Positions 1 through 9,739 of a DNA stretch of 64,000 nt are shown here, in pieces (the first letter of the stretch is position 1; each line of letters starts with the position of its first letter). The stretch spans positions 95,896-159,895 of the forward strand of contig JAFKHV010000006.1 in assembly GCA_017306715.1 (NCBI GenBank), written 5' to 3'. The DNA comes from Legionella sp. Its GTDB lineage: Bacteria; Pseudomonadota; Gammaproteobacteria; Legionellales; Legionellaceae. Below the pieces are notes generated by a model. That model was not told the DNA's origin, searched no databases, and saw only the letters and a list, made by a program, of their open reading frames with translations. The translations under genes and the position numbers were made by a program.

Positions 1-359
1 AAAAACGGCCCACACCGGTTACTACGTCAACTTTTCGCTGTTTAGCCAGCACTTTTAGACCACCGGTTAATTTCGCAACAACCGAATTTTTCCAGGCCAC
101 CATTTTTTTGTTATCGAATTCGGGCTTTCCAAAATGCACGCCTTGATCCGCCATCTCATGAGACTCATCAACTACCTTGGCAATATGCAATAAAGCTTTA
201 GATGGTATACATCCTACATTTAAACAAACACCACCCAGAGAATCATACCGCTCAACCAAAACAACTTTTTTGTCCAAATCCGCAGCTCTGAACGCCGCAG
301 TATATCCGCCAGGACCACTTCCCAAAACGACCACGTCGGTCTTAATTTTATTAGCCATT
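1..359 (-). CDS. lpdA: Dihydrolipoamide dehydrogenase (E3), N-terminal part, cut by window edge
   Basis: The E3 flavoprotein of 2-oxo acid dehydrogenases reoxidises the dihydrolipoyl group of E2 with NAD+. Only the first 119 or so residues are in the window. They show an N-terminal FAD-binding Rossmann motif (GSGPGGYTAA, about residue 14) and the redox-active disulfide motif GGVCLNVGCIPSK (about residues 42-54), both diagnostic of the family. The ATG at 359 follows aceF by about 40 bases on the same strand, so E1, E2 and E3 form one aceE-aceF-lpdA unit. The C-terminal interface and His-Glu dyad lie beyond position 1. A related glutathione reductase is less likely given the aceF neighbour. Confidence 0.95.
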
Positions 360-402
360 GCAAGCCTCTTTTTTATAATCAGTTAAACAAAATAACAGTT
401 TG

Positions 403-2019
403 TTACAGTAAAATTTTTCTAATATCTGCCAAGCACTCGCTGATATAGCGCGTAAATCGGGCTGCCTCGGCGCCATCAATCACTCGATGATCATAGGAAA
501 GTGACAAAGGAAGGATAAGCCTTGGTTGAAAGGCGCCCTGCTGATATACCGGTTTGATTTCAGAACGCGATAAACCAAGAATAGCCACTTCCGGGCTATT
601 AACAATGGGTGTGAACGCCGTTCCACCAATACCTCCAAGACTGGAAATAGTAAAACACCCTCCAGACATATCCGCTGGCATTAATCCCTTTTCACGCGCT
701 TTTGTGCTCAGTCGCGACATTTCACGTGCGATATGGGCAATTGATAATTGGTCCACGTTTTTTATCACAGGGACCACTAGACCATTTGGAGTTTCTACCG
801 CGATCCCAATGTTAAAATATTTTTTGTAGATTAGATTCTCACCACTCGCATCCAGGGAGGCATTAAATTGAGGATAGAGCTTTAAGGCTTTACAAACCAC
901 GGCCGTTACAAAAGCGAGTAACGTCAGTTTATAGTCCTGATTCTTTCCTTTTTCAGCTTCAGACTTACGGAATGCTTCAATTTCAGTAATATCCGCTGCA
1001 TCAAATTGAGTAACATGAGGTATCGTGACCCAGGAACGATGAACATTTCCTCCGGTTAAGCGCTTTATTTTATTCAAAGGTTTTGTTTCGATTTCACCAA
1101 ATGATGAGAAATCAATGGCAGGCATTGCGGGTAAACCAAAGCCTCCCGCTGTTGGTTTTTCACTCAACTTTTGCTTTACATAGGCCTGAATATCCTCTTT
1201 AGTCACCCGTGCTTTGCGACCACTTCCTTTGACTTTTTCAAGATTTACGCCAAGCTCCCGTGCCAAACGTCTCACCGCAGGACCTGCTGCGACTAAGTTA
1301 CTGGAAGAATATTCGCTAGGGCTAGAAGCGACATTATATTGTTTTTCTGCAGAATTCGAAGTTGATGGACTAGTTACCGAGCTTTCTTTATCCACAGTCT
1401 TAGGTATTTCTGTAGGTATTGGTTCTGCGTCCTCAGATGAAGAAACCACTAAAATTAAATCACCTTCAGAAACTTTGTCCCCTACTTTAAGTTTAACCTC
1501 AAGAACTTTGCCTGCTACAGGAGACGGGATTTCCATACTGGCTTTATCCGACTCTAATGTGATCAGAGGCGTATCGGTCGTGATTTCATCACCCTTATTC
1601 ACCATAATTTCAATGACATCAACCTGTGCCGCAACACCAATATCAGGAATCTTAACTTCGATTTCTTTTGCTTGAGTACTTTTTGTTACTGATGAAGTTT
1701 GCTTTTCTTCTGCGCTTTTAACTTCTTCTTTACTCAGTGAAGAAGGTTGAGCGGAAGAAGATTCTTGAGATTTCGTTGCTTCAGCGTTCAACATAAGGAT
1801 TATATCTCCTTCACTTACTTTATCGCCCACCTTTACCTTAATTTGTTTAACCGTACCGGTAACTGAAGCTGGAATCTCCATGCTGGCTTTATCTGACTCC
1901 AGAGTAATCAAAGAGGTTTCGGGGGTGATTTTATCCCCTTCTTTTACCAAAATTTCGATCACATCAACAGGTGCCGAGGTACCTATGTCAGGTATTTTCA
2001 CTTCTATATCATTGGCCAT
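403..2019 (-). CDS. aceF: Pyruvate dehydrogenase E2, dihydrolipoamide acetyltransferase
   Basis: This protein forms the core of the pyruvate dehydrogenase complex and transfers acetyl groups from lipoyl arms to CoA. The 538-residue protein has two N-terminal lipoyl domains, each with the lipoylation motif ESDKASMEIP (Lys near 44 and near 160). They are separated by Ser/Glu/Lys-rich linkers. A peripheral subunit-binding domain follows (about 245-285, AVRRLARELGV), then the catalytic domain ending with the active-site motif DHRVIDG (His near 513). Two lipoyl domains rather than the three of E. coli is common in other proteobacteria. The ATG at 2019 has AGAGGA upstream. It lies between aceE and lpdA on the same strand. 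Confidence 0.97.
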   Translation of the reverse strand: MANDIEVKIPDIGTSAPVDVIEILVKEGDKITPETSLITLESDKASMEIPASVTGTVKQIKVKVGDKVSEGDIILMLNAEATKSQESSSAQPSSLSKEEVKSAEEKQTSSVTKSTQAKEIEVKIPDIGVAAQVDVIEIMVNKGDEITTDTPLITLESDKASMEIPSPVAGKVLEVKLKVGDKVSEGDLILVVSSSEDAEPIPTEIPKTVDKESSVTSPSTSNSAEKQYNVASSPSEYSSSNLVAAGPAVRRLARELGVNLEKVKGSGRKARVTKEDIQAYVKQKLSEKPTAGGFGLPAMPAIDFSSFGEIETKPLNKIKRLTGGNVHRSWVTIPHVTQFDAADITEIEAFRKSEAEKGKNQDYKLTLLAFVTAVVCKALKLYPQFNASLDASGENLIYKKYFNIGIAVETPNGLVVPVIKNVDQLSIAHIAREMSRLSTKAREKGLMPADMSGGCFTISSLGGIGGTAFTPIVNSPEVAILGLSRSEIKPVYQQGAFQPRLILPLSLSYDHRVIDGAEAARFTRYISECLADIRKILL

Positions 2020-2066
2020 ATCAATCCTCTAATTCTGTTTGGTTTAGGCATTGCCTATCGCTTACA

Positions 2067-4730
2067 TTAATGTGTAAGCGGATCCAATTTTTCAGGGTTA
2101 ATACTGTAACGCTCAAAAGCATCGGCGACTTTAGACTTGTCAATGGAACCCTCCTGAGCCAAAGCATTTAGGGTTGCCAGAACAATATACTTTGCATCCA
2201 CCTCAAAGAAGTGACGTAAGCGCTCCCGAGTATCGCTTCGACCATAGCCATCAGTACCTAACGTCACATATGCCCCTGGAACATAAGGTCTGATTTGATC
2301 AGCAAAAATACGCATGTAATCGGTGGCAGCAATGACCGGACCAGGTCTATCTTTTAATTGCTGCGTCACATAACTCTCTCTAGATTCTTCAGCAGGATGC
2401 ATTAGATTAAAGCGCTCTATAGCTAAGCCCTCTCGACGCAACTCATTAAAACTCGTAACACTCCACACATCTGCAGTAACTCCATAATCGTCAAGCAACA
2501 TTTGTTCGGCCTTAAGCACTTCACGAAGAATCGTACCACACCCCATTAATTGTACGTGCATTTTGCCGCGTTGCTTGTTTTCACGAAGTAAATACATTCC
2601 GCGAATAATGCCCTCTTCAACACCCGCGGGCATATCTGGGTGTGTGTAATTTTCATTCATCACGGTAATGTAATAGAAAATGTTTTCTTGCTTTTCGTAC
2701 ATTCGATAAAGACCATTTTGTATGATTACAGCAAGCTCATAAGCATAAGTAGGATCATAGGAAACACAATTAGGTATTGTTGAAGCCATGATATGACTAT
2801 GACCGTCTTGATGCTGCAGCCCCTCACCCGCAAGTGTTGTTCTACCTGCAGTACCACCGAGTAAAAAGCCTCTAGCTTGCATATCCCCAGCAGCCCAGGC
2901 CAAATCACCAATACGCTGGAAACCAAACATAGAGTAATAGATGTAAAATGGAATCATCGTTAAGTTATTAGAACTGTAGGACGTTGCAGCTGCCATCCAG
3001 GAACAAAAAGCACCCGCCTCATTGATACCTTCTTCAAGAATTTGTCCATCAGTTGCTTCACGATAGAACATAACTTGCTCATGATCTACTGGTGTATAAA
3101 GTTGTCCTACCGGTGAATAGATTCCAATCTGGCGGAAAAGTCCTTCCATACCAAACGTACGACACTCATCCGGAACAATCGGTACAATTCGTGAATTTAT
3201 TTCTTTGTTTTTCAGGAGCATACCTAATATTCGAACAAAAGCCATGGTTGTGGATATTTCGCGCTCCCCCAAGCCTTTGAGTACCCCAGAGAACTCCTCG
3301 AGTTCGGGTACGTTCAAAATTTCAGTACTTGCCCTACGAGCAGGTAAATACCCCCCTAGGAGCTCTCTTTGTTTTTTGATATATTTTATTTCCGGACTGT
3401 CTTCGGCCGGTTTATAAAAGGGAATTTCGGCAATCTGATCATCAGAGATTGGAATACTGAACCGATCACGAAATGCAGCTAATTGTTCAACCGTCATTTT
3501 CTTCTGTTGATGGGTAATATTTTGGCCTTCCCCTGCCGCACCCATACCATAACCTTTGATGGTTTTAGCTAAGATAACTGTAGGACTTCCGGTATGTTCG
3601 AGCGCTTGAGCGTATGCAGCATATATTTTCTGAGAATCATGCCCGCCTCGATTTAATCGCCAAATGTCGTCATCAGTATAATTTTCAACCATCTTTTTTA
3701 ACTCAGGATACTGATTGAAAAAATGTTGTCGAACATAGGCACCATCGTTTGCTTTATAAGCCTGGTACTCGCCATCAACGCATTCTTCCATACGTTTTTG
3801 AAGCCAACCTTCTTTATCTTGAGCAAGTAAGGGATCCCATCGGCCACCCCAAATGACTTTAATTACATTCCATCCCGCACCACGAAATACTCGCTCCAGT
3901 TCCTGAATAATTTTACCATTTCCACGAACAGGTCCATCTAATCGTTGTAAGTTACAATTGATGACAAAAATAAGGTTATCCAATTTCTCTCGAGCAGCAA
4001 TACTTAACGCACCTAATGATTCAGGTTCATCAGTTTCACCGTCGCCTAGAAATGCCCAAACTTTACGGCCTTTCGCTTGAATAAGGCCACGATTTTCCAA
4101 GTATTTCAGAAAGCGTGCTTGATATATTGCTTGTAACGGGCCCAATCCCATCGAAACGGTGGGAAATTGCCAAAAATCTTGCATCAGCCAGGGATGAGGG
4201 TATGAAGACAATCCATCAACCTCGACTTCCTGGCGGAAATAGGATAATTGCTGCTCACTTAAGCGTCCTTCCAGAAAGGCGCGTGCATAGATTCCTGGAG
4301 CTGAGTGACCTTGTATGTAAAGTAGATCACCCCCTGAAGGGTCATTCGCTCCCTTGAAAAAGTGGTTAAATCCAACCTCATACAGTGACGCCGAAGATGC
4401 ATACGAAGCAATATGACCGCCTAGTTCTGGGGCATATTTTCCCGCTCTTAAGACCATTGCTACGGCATTCCAGCGAATTAGAGCGCTAATACGTTTACTC
4501 ATACCCTCATCTGGGGGTATCTGCTTTTCCTCAAGAGGCTTGATAGTATTGCGATAAGGTGTATTCAAGGAGCTACTTAAGTTTACGCCCTCAGCATTCG
4601 CTTTATTGATGAGCTCTTGCAGCAGATATGCAGCACGTTCACTACCATCACTAGCCAATACGGCTTGCAGGGCATCCAGCCATTCTCGAGTTTCAATTGG
4701 ATCTAAATCTTTTTTTATTTCATTTGTCAT
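2067..4730 (-). CDS. aceE: Pyruvate dehydrogenase E1 component, homodimeric type
   Basis: This thiamine-diphosphate enzyme decarboxylates pyruvate and acetylates the lipoyl arms of E2. With 887 residues it matches the length of the homodimeric gammaproteobacterial enzyme. The ThDP/Mg motif is visible as GDGETDEPES with the closing NCN (INCNLQRLDG) about 30 residues later. The start is placed at the ATG at 4730, which has GGGGA six bases upstream; an in-frame TTG four codons earlier (4742) lacks such a site. The gene begins only 21 bases after the stop of the lipoprotein gene at 4752, so transcription may read in from there or from a promoter inside that gene. No pdhR-type regulator is adjacent. 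Confidence 0.97.
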   Translation of the reverse strand: MTNEIKKDLDPIETREWLDALQAVLASDGSERAAYLLQELINKANAEGVNLSSSLNTPYRNTIKPLEEKQIPPDEGMSKRISALIRWNAVAMVLRAGKYAPELGGHIASYASSASLYEVGFNHFFKGANDPSGGDLLYIQGHSAPGIYARAFLEGRLSEQQLSYFRQEVEVDGLSSYPHPWLMQDFWQFPTVSMGLGPLQAIYQARFLKYLENRGLIQAKGRKVWAFLGDGETDEPESLGALSIAAREKLDNLIFVINCNLQRLDGPVRGNGKIIQELERVFRGAGWNVIKVIWGGRWDPLLAQDKEGWLQKRMEECVDGEYQAYKANDGAYVRQHFFNQYPELKKMVENYTDDDIWRLNRGGHDSQKIYAAYAQALEHTGSPTVILAKTIKGYGMGAAGEGQNITHQQKKMTVEQLAAFRDRFSIPISDDQIAEIPFYKPAEDSPEIKYIKKQRELLGGYLPARRASTEILNVPELEEFSGVLKGLGEREISTTMAFVRILGMLLKNKEINSRIVPIVPDECRTFGMEGLFRQIGIYSPVGQLYTPVDHEQVMFYREATDGQILEEGINEAGAFCSWMAAATSYSSNNLTMIPFYIYYSMFGFQRIGDLAWAAGDMQARGFLLGGTAGRTTLAGEGLQHQDGHSHIMASTIPNCVSYDPTYAYELAVIIQNGLYRMYEKQENIFYYITVMNENYTHPDMPAGVEEGIIRGMYLLRENKQRGKMHVQLMGCGTILREVLKAEQMLLDDYGVTADVWSVTSFNELRREGLAIERFNLMHPAEESRESYVTQQLKDRPGPVIAATDYMRIFADQIRPYVPGAYVTLGTDGYGRSDTRERLRHFFEVDAKYIVLATLNALAQEGSIDKSKVADAFERYSINPEKLDPLTH

Positions 4731-4751
4731 GAATGTCCCCAACTTAAGCTT

Positions 4752-5135
4752 TTAAATACAGTTCGGTGCAGTTTGTAATCGTTTATAGATTATTCCCGAA
4801 CAATTTTGTTTGCATACTTCCAGATCAGCAACACAGTTGCATGTAACTTTGCGGCATTGTAGTGGATCACGGTAAGAATTCAACTCACGCAACACTATTT
4901 TTCCTTGAATATCACACTCATGTAGGTACTTTATAAATCTGGCTTTACTATTTTGATAAGACATGAGGGTGCAATTTGGGCAATTATTTCCACAATGACG
5001 TTGACAGTATTGCGCTTTCAAATTACATTGATTCACACACTGCATAACCTTAGAATTATGCTGAAATCTCGTGCTTGTACATGCTGTCAATAAGAGCAGT
5101 GTAAATAATAGACTTATTTTAGATAATTTTTTCAT
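4752..5135 (-). CDS. Cysteine-rich putative lipoprotein
   Basis: A small exported protein of unknown function. The N-terminus MKKLSKISLLFTLLLLTAC is a typical lipoprotein signal with lipobox LTAC, predicting lipidation of that Cys. The mature part of about 108 residues is unusually rich in cysteine (about 15), many in CxxC, CxxxC or CxC spacings, suggesting a disulfide-knotted periplasmic or surface domain. The chosen ATG at 5135 has a weak Shine-Dalgarno. A TTG six codons upstream (5153) is better placed relative to a GGAGGT, so the true N-terminus may be slightly longer. It lies between the ampE-like gene and aceE on the same strand. I do not recognise a family. Confidence 0.75.
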   Translation of the reverse strand: MKKLSKISLLFTLLLLTACTSTRFQHNSKVMQCVNQCNLKAQYCQRHCGNNCPNCTLMSYQNSKARFIKYLHECDIQGKIVLRELNSYRDPLQCRKVTCNCVADLEVCKQNCSGIIYKRLQTAPNCI

Positions 5136-5167
5136 TAATCGACCCAATATCAATACCTTTACCTCCG

Positions 5168-5917
5168 TCACAACCAGGATATCAATGTACAGAAGGCAAC
5201 GACAACCAAGGTAAGAATAATTGCGTGCTCTATCAAATTTTCAGCATCGATTAAGGTAACCGGATCCAGATCATTCGTTTTTGCAGCTTGCAAACCACAT
5301 TCACCAAGTAATTCATGGTTAAGCTCAGGTTTTGCCAAAGCATATCGACGGAATACAATTAAGCCGCGCTGAAAATTACCGACAACAAGGTACAGCAAGG
5401 CTGTGATGCGAGCGGGAATCCACTCCAGTGAATCAGCAAGTTCATTAGCTTGAGTTGCTATTTCGTGTTTTGAACAACTTAAAGTAATCATTCGATAAGC
5501 AACAGCTGCCAGAGGACCACCAATGAGATACCAAAACACAAGAGCAAACAGTTGTCTATTTAAATGAAAAAAATGCATTCTTACCAATTGTTCCCTTGTT
5601 TCGGTTTCAGAATGAGCGATTGGATAAAATATATTTTGGGGTCCTAAGCAATAGAAAAAAATTGCAAGACTTAAGAGAAATCCCCCAAACCCAAAAACTA
5701 ACGATCCGAGCAACAAATAGACAAAACCCACAATTAGGGTGACTGGCAGAACAATCAGAATGATTTGTAGCCAAGGGTTATGGAATAACCCTGTTGCTGC
5801 AAACTTTTTCTCAAGGAAGTTATAATAATCATTGAACCAATGAAACCGTCGAAAAGATATTTGGTGAATCAGAAAACGTTCACTTAACAATGAAAACAAA
5901 ATAACCAATAATTTCAT
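5168..5917 (-). CDS. ampE: AmpE-like inner-membrane protein
   Basis: Multi-pass membrane protein of the AmpE/CobD-like family, named for its link to AmpD and beta-lactamase induction. The biochemical role is not settled. Hydrophobic segments occur near residues 45-90, 125-150 and at the C-terminus (about 225-248). The soluble stretch with DSLEWIPARITALLYLVVG is the conserved AmpE-type core. The ATG at 5917 is preceded by AAGGA at good spacing; an earlier in-frame start is not needed. Only 4 bases separate it from the antiporter stop, so the two are probably cotranscribed. In enterics ampE also lies near the pdhR-aceEF-lpd locus, so nearness to aceE may be old synteny. Confidence 0.8.
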   Translation of the reverse strand: MKLLVILFSLLSERFLIHQISFRRFHWFNDYYNFLEKKFAATGLFHNPWLQIILIVLPVTLIVGFVYLLLGSLVFGFGGFLLSLAIFFYCLGPQNIFYPIAHSETETREQLVRMHFFHLNRQLFALVFWYLIGGPLAAVAYRMITLSCSKHEIATQANELADSLEWIPARITALLYLVVGNFQRGLIVFRRYALAKPELNHELLGECGLQAAKTNDLDPVTLIDAENLIEHAIILTLVVVAFCTLISWL

Positions 5918-5921
5918 TCTA

Positions 5922-7094
5922 TTAATCCTTGCGCATTTTATCAGAGAGAGCAATCGGTGTTGGATATTTCAACACGACCCAATATGACGAAACTATAAAA
6001 GTAAGTATGGTAGTTGCTTGAATTAAATTGGATGCCCTGTCAGAGATTAGTTTCGTGCTCAAAGCAATACTTGCTACCAATAAGGAAAATTCACTTGCTT
6101 GCCCTAGACGTATACCAACCTCTTTGGCCACTTGTTTTTTCTCTCCAGAACGATTCAATAGCCAATAAAAAGAGATGGGCTTGACCGTTAACACCAATAC
6201 CGCGAGTATCAGTGCTGGCACGAATAATTCTTGCGCGTAACCAAAATTAAAGGTTGCGCCAATGGAAAAGAAAAACATTACTAAAAAGAAATCACGTAAA
6301 GGTTTTAAGCTTTCTGCAATAAATAACGAAATTGGACTCGCGGCCAGTGCGACCCCAGCTACAAATGCACCGATATCTTCGGAAAGACCAATCTTCTGAG
6401 CAAGAACAGACAAGCCTAAACACCACCCTATCGATAATAAGAAAACGTATTCCTGCGTGCGATCAAAACGGGCTAACAAGCGGATAAGCACGTATTTCTC
6501 AACCGCAAAAGCAAAAATCACCAAGGCAGGTAAATCTAATCCGACCAGGACTAAATCATCCCAGGAAAATCCCCCCGTTTGTTGCGCACCATTAATTAAA
6601 ATCAGTACGATAATAGCAATAACATCCTGCATCAACAGTACACTGATCATCACCTCACCTGTATGTTGATGATGTAAAATTGTTGTTGGTAGTAATTTCA
6701 AACCGATGATGGTGCTCGAAAACATCATCGAGGCACCTAATATCCAACATTCGGTCCGCGTTAAATCGTAGTAAGAACCAATCCCATAGGCGATCAATCC
6801 AAAAATCACGGAGCTAACCAGAGCAATCCAGGTTACTTTTCGCAACATATGTACCAGGTTTTGCGGCTGTAGATGCAATCCGAGCAAGAACAATAAGAAG
6901 ACAATACCAATGTCCCCAATTTGCTGAACGGTTGAGACATCTGGAACTAACCTAAAACCCCATGGTCCTAAAATTGCTCCGAGGATGATGTATGCGACCA
7001 ATAATGATTGTCGTGTGTATAAAACCAGTGTCGATAAAAATGCAGCCCCCGCGAAAATTAAAAATATTGTGTAAAAAACAGAGCCATTATGCAT
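5922..7094 (-). CDS. Cation:proton antiporter, CPA2 (KefB/NhaS-like) family
   Basis: Monovalent cation/proton exchanger of the inner membrane, 390 residues and about twelve hydrophobic segments. Features seen: a glycine-rich early segment (YIILGAILGPWGF), the motif GIVFLLFLLGLHLQP typical of CPA2 transporters, MMFSSTIIGLKLL, and LSEDIGAFVAGVALAASP, which carries the conserved acidic residue of the exchange site. There is no C-terminal TrkA-N (RCK) domain, so it is shorter than full KefB/KefC and is unlikely to be glutathione-gated. It overlaps nothing but abuts ampE by 4 bases. Whether it moves K+ or Na+ cannot be told from sequence. Confidence 0.85.
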   Translation of the reverse strand: MHNGSVFYTIFLIFAGAAFLSTLVLYTRQSLLVAYIILGAILGPWGFRLVPDVSTVQQIGDIGIVFLLFLLGLHLQPQNLVHMLRKVTWIALVSSVIFGLIAYGIGSYYDLTRTECWILGASMMFSSTIIGLKLLPTTILHHQHTGEVMISVLLMQDVIAIIVLILINGAQQTGGFSWDDLVLVGLDLPALVIFAFAVEKYVLIRLLARFDRTQEYVFLLSIGWCLGLSVLAQKIGLSEDIGAFVAGVALAASPISLFIAESLKPLRDFFLVMFFFSIGATFNFGYAQELFVPALILAVLVLTVKPISFYWLLNRSGEKKQVAKEVGIRLGQASEFSLLVASIALSTKLISDRASNLIQATTILTFIVSSYWVVLKYPTPIALSDKMRKD

Positions 7095-7152
7095 CGATCG
7101 GTCGCCTCGCTATATTCTGAGGATAAAAAAACAATTATCCCATATAAAGTTA

Positions 7153-7995
7153 TTAAATCAAAACAGAAAACGCACCTTTGACCCCACTATGTGCTAACTT
7201 CAATTTTATCCCATCCGCAGTTTTTTTATCTGCAAAGGGACCGACACGAACGATGAAATGATTTTCGTAATGCTCTATTTGAACCGGATCCTTTGCAAGA
7301 TGGGTCAATTTGGTCTTAAGTTGCTTTGCCATAATTTCCGTGGCAAAAGCACCTGCTTGAACATAAAAATGGACTTTTTCACCAGGTCCTGTACCTTTAG
7401 GGCCAATAAGAGCCTCTACCTCAACTGGAGCTGTGCCTTTGGGAAAAACACCCAATTTTATTGCTGCGGCATAAGATAAATCGATGATTCGGTCCGTATG
7501 AAAGGGACCGCGATCATTTACCTTAACGATTGCAACTTTGCCATTACTGAGATTAGTGACTTTTACATAAGTGGGCAGAGGCAGTGTTTTATGGGCAGCT
7601 GACATTACATACATATCATAAGGCTCCCCACTTGAGGTGCGCTGATTATGAAATTTTGTGCCGTACCACGAAGCGACACCACGCGCTTTATACCGATGGG
7701 TATTGGTTAAAATTTGATAACTTATACCACCTACACGATACTCTGCGGGATTACCATAGCGGCTTAATGGCTCTTTGACAGGCACCGGTTCGCGGAAACT
7801 AATTGCCTTATGCTTATTCGGAGCCCCATCATTAATTTGAGTATAGCGATTACCTTTAAGTGTATATCGATTATAAACCGAGTGTCTTTTGGGTGCTGCC
7901 TTTTTATCGCTCATCTTCTTATGCTCCATCTCAGGAAGATGAGGGCTTTGACAGCTACTTAGGAGAAAAACAACCAAAATAAAATAATTTCTCAT
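7153..7995 (-). CDS. rlpA: RlpA-like septal/endolytic peptidoglycan lipoprotein with SPOR domain
   Basis: RlpA proteins are outer-membrane lipoproteins that bind or cleave peptide-stripped glycan strands at the septum. This 280-residue protein starts with a lipoprotein signal (lipobox LLSSC, residues about 11-15). It has a double-psi beta-barrel (about residues 100-190) containing the hallmark GVASWYGTKFHNQRTSSGE and VKVNDRGPFHTDRIIDLS. It ends with a SPOR domain (about 205-280, FYVQAGAFATEIMAKQLK) that binds denuded peptidoglycan. It is divergent from dacA, another peptidoglycan gene, across a 236-base intergenic region. A linker rich in basic residues follows the signal. Confidence 0.9.
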   Translation of the reverse strand: MRNYFILVVFLLSSCQSPHLPEMEHKKMSDKKAAPKRHSVYNRYTLKGNRYTQINDGAPNKHKAISFREPVPVKEPLSRYGNPAEYRVGGISYQILTNTHRYKARGVASWYGTKFHNQRTSSGEPYDMYVMSAAHKTLPLPTYVKVTNLSNGKVAIVKVNDRGPFHTDRIIDLSYAAAIKLGVFPKGTAPVEVEALIGPKGTGPGEKVHFYVQAGAFATEIMAKQLKTKLTHLAKDPVQIEHYENHFIVRVGPFADKKTADGIKLKLAHSGVKGAFSVLI

Positions 7996-8231
7996 GACGG
8001 TTCCACTCCTGAAAAGAATTGTGGCCTACTATACCCAAAGACTTTACAATTTCGAAGCTTTAAACGAACTATTTTTGCATGCATGTTTTGATACACAGAT
8101 TAAATTCCTATCACTAAAAAATTTAAACGCTTTTTTATGTGTGGAAATCGTTTTTCACTAAAGTTTTAATTGGTTGCGTTTAAAATGCTGTGGTAACATA
8201 TGCCCTTTTGTAACCCTGTTTAGGTAGCATC

Positions 8232-9470
8232 ATGACACGCGGAACGTCAATTTTACTCACAACGTTATTTTTGATTACTCTTTATATTCAATCCACGAGC
8301 ACATTCGCTGAAGTCGGCGATACCCTAGAAAGACCGACTCCGAATACGGAGTTAGAACGCCCCTCTCCAACAGCGATTGCCAAACCTCTGGTAACACCAT
8401 CCGCCCCCGTTCTTAATGCTAAGGCATACATTCTAATCGATGTACATAGCGGCAAAGTAATTGCTGAGAAAAATAGCGAGGAACGATTACCGCCAGCCAG
8501 CCTGACAAAAATGATGACGCTCTATGTAGTGTCTAATGCCCTTAATCAGGGAAGAATACATCTAGATGATAGCGTTCGTGTGAGCCAAGAAGCATGGAAA
8601 ATTGGTGGCTCTCGGATGTTTATCAAAGAGGGTCAACAAGTTTTAGTCGAAGATTTACTTAAGGGTATTATTGTCGATTCAGGGAATGATGCCTGTGTTG
8701 CCATGGCTGAACACGTAGGGGGCACAGAAAATTCTTTTGCAGATTTAATGAATCAGCAAGCACAAAATATAGGAATGAAGAACAGTCATTTTACCGACAG
8801 CACAGGCCTTCCCGATCCCAATCTTTACACCACAGCTAAAGATCTAGCAATTTTGGGGCGTGCATTAATTCTCGATTTTCCACAATATTACGATTGGTAT
8901 AAGCAAAAATGGTTTACCTATAATGGTATTCGCCAACCGAACCGCAATCGACTATTATGGCGCGATAATCAGGTGGATGGTATTAAAACAGGTCACACCA
9001 ATGAAGCTGGATTCTGTTTGGTATCCTCTGCCAAAAGAGGAACTATGCGTCTTCTCGCCGTTGTACTCGGGGAGCCCAGCGACTCTTCAAGAGCTGACGA
9101 TAGTGAAAAGTTACTCAATTATGGTTTTCGTTTTTTTGAAACGCATCAGTTATACAAAGCAGGCCAATCAATTACTGACTTACCATTATATAAAGGAACT
9201 CAGGATAACATCGCTGTAGGGTTAAACGATGATCAATTCGTAACGATACCCACTGGACAATATCAACGATTGACTGTCTCTACGAAAGTGCCTTCTTATC
9301 TACAAGCCCCCATTAAGAAGGGAGATAAAATTGGCGATTTGGTAGTACAGTTTGATAACAATGTTATTGCAACAAGACCTGTTTATGCGTTACAAAATGT
9401 AGAGGCTGGAGGTTTCTTTACGCGTGTTAAAGATTCCATCCGATTAATGTTTAAAGGTTGGTTTAGCTAA
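8232..9470 (+). CDS. dacA: D-alanyl-D-alanine carboxypeptidase, PBP5/6 type
   Basis: Periplasmic enzyme that removes the terminal D-Ala from peptidoglycan pentapeptides. The three penicillin-binding motifs are in order: SxxK in PASLTKMM (about residue 90), SGN in VDSGNDACV (about 150) and KTG in DGIKTGHTNEAG (about 253). An N-terminal signal peptide (about 1-26) is followed by a Pro/Glu-rich linker. The PBP5_C beta-rich domain (about 305-390) precedes a C-terminal amphipathic segment (FTRVKDSIRLMFKGWFS) that anchors PBP5-like proteins to the membrane surface. ybeD and lipB follow with short spacing, an arrangement shared with many gammaproteobacteria. Confidence 0.95.
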   Translation: MTRGTSILLTTLFLITLYIQSTSTFAEVGDTLERPTPNTELERPSPTAIAKPLVTPSAPVLNAKAYILIDVHSGKVIAEKNSEERLPPASLTKMMTLYVVSNALNQGRIHLDDSVRVSQEAWKIGGSRMFIKEGQQVLVEDLLKGIIVDSGNDACVAMAEHVGGTENSFADLMNQQAQNIGMKNSHFTDSTGLPDPNLYTTAKDLAILGRALILDFPQYYDWYKQKWFTYNGIRQPNRNRLLWRDNQVDGIKTGHTNEAGFCLVSSAKRGTMRLLAVVLGEPSDSSRADDSEKLLNYGFRFFETHQLYKAGQSITDLPLYKGTQDNIAVGLNDDQFVTIPTGQYQRLTVSTKVPSYLQAPIKKGDKIGDLVVQFDNNVIATRPVYALQNVEAGGFFTRVKDSIRLMFKGWFS

Positions 9471-9478
9471 GGAGCACT

Positions 9479-9739
9479 ATGACTGATTCACTTATAGAGT
9501 TTCCCTGCAATTTCCCTATTAAAATAATCGGGTACAACTCTACTACATTCTTGCAAAATATCACGGATATCACTTTGCGGCATTTTCCTAATTTTGAACA
9601 GGATAATATTTCGCAAAAACCCAGTCAGGGGGATAACTATCTGGCAATAACGGTAACCGTTTATGCATTAAATAAAGAAATGCTAGATAATTTTTATCGT
9701 GAGCTTACTCAGCATCCCGAAGTAAAAATGGTTTTATAA
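9479..9739 (+). CDS. ybeD: YbeD/DUF493 family protein
   Basis: Small 86-residue protein of the YbeD (DUF493) family with a ferredoxin-like, ACT-resembling fold and no established activity. It is almost always found between the PBP5 gene and lipB, as here. The pattern [14 protein letters not shown] near the start and [25 protein letters not shown] at the end are typical. AAGGAG lies a few bases before the ATG at 9479, and its TAA shares one base with the ATG of lipB, so translation is probably coupled. Confidence 0.85.
   Translation: MTDSLIEFPCNFPIKIIGYNSTTFLQNITDITLRHFPNFEQDNISQKPSQGDNYLAITVTVYALNKEMLDNFYRELTQHPEVKMVL

Noticed and set aside
1214..1675. Long open frame on the plus strand inside aceF
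   Set aside because: It is antisense to a clearly conserved gene, has no family-like features and mirrors the codon pattern of aceF. The same holds for similar frames opposite aceE, glnA, htpG and the giant gene.
8059..8185. Three TTTAAACG/CGTTTAAA octamers between rlpA and dacA
   Set aside because: The region is AT-rich, the octamers are low in information and their spacing is irregular, so chance is a sufficient explanation.
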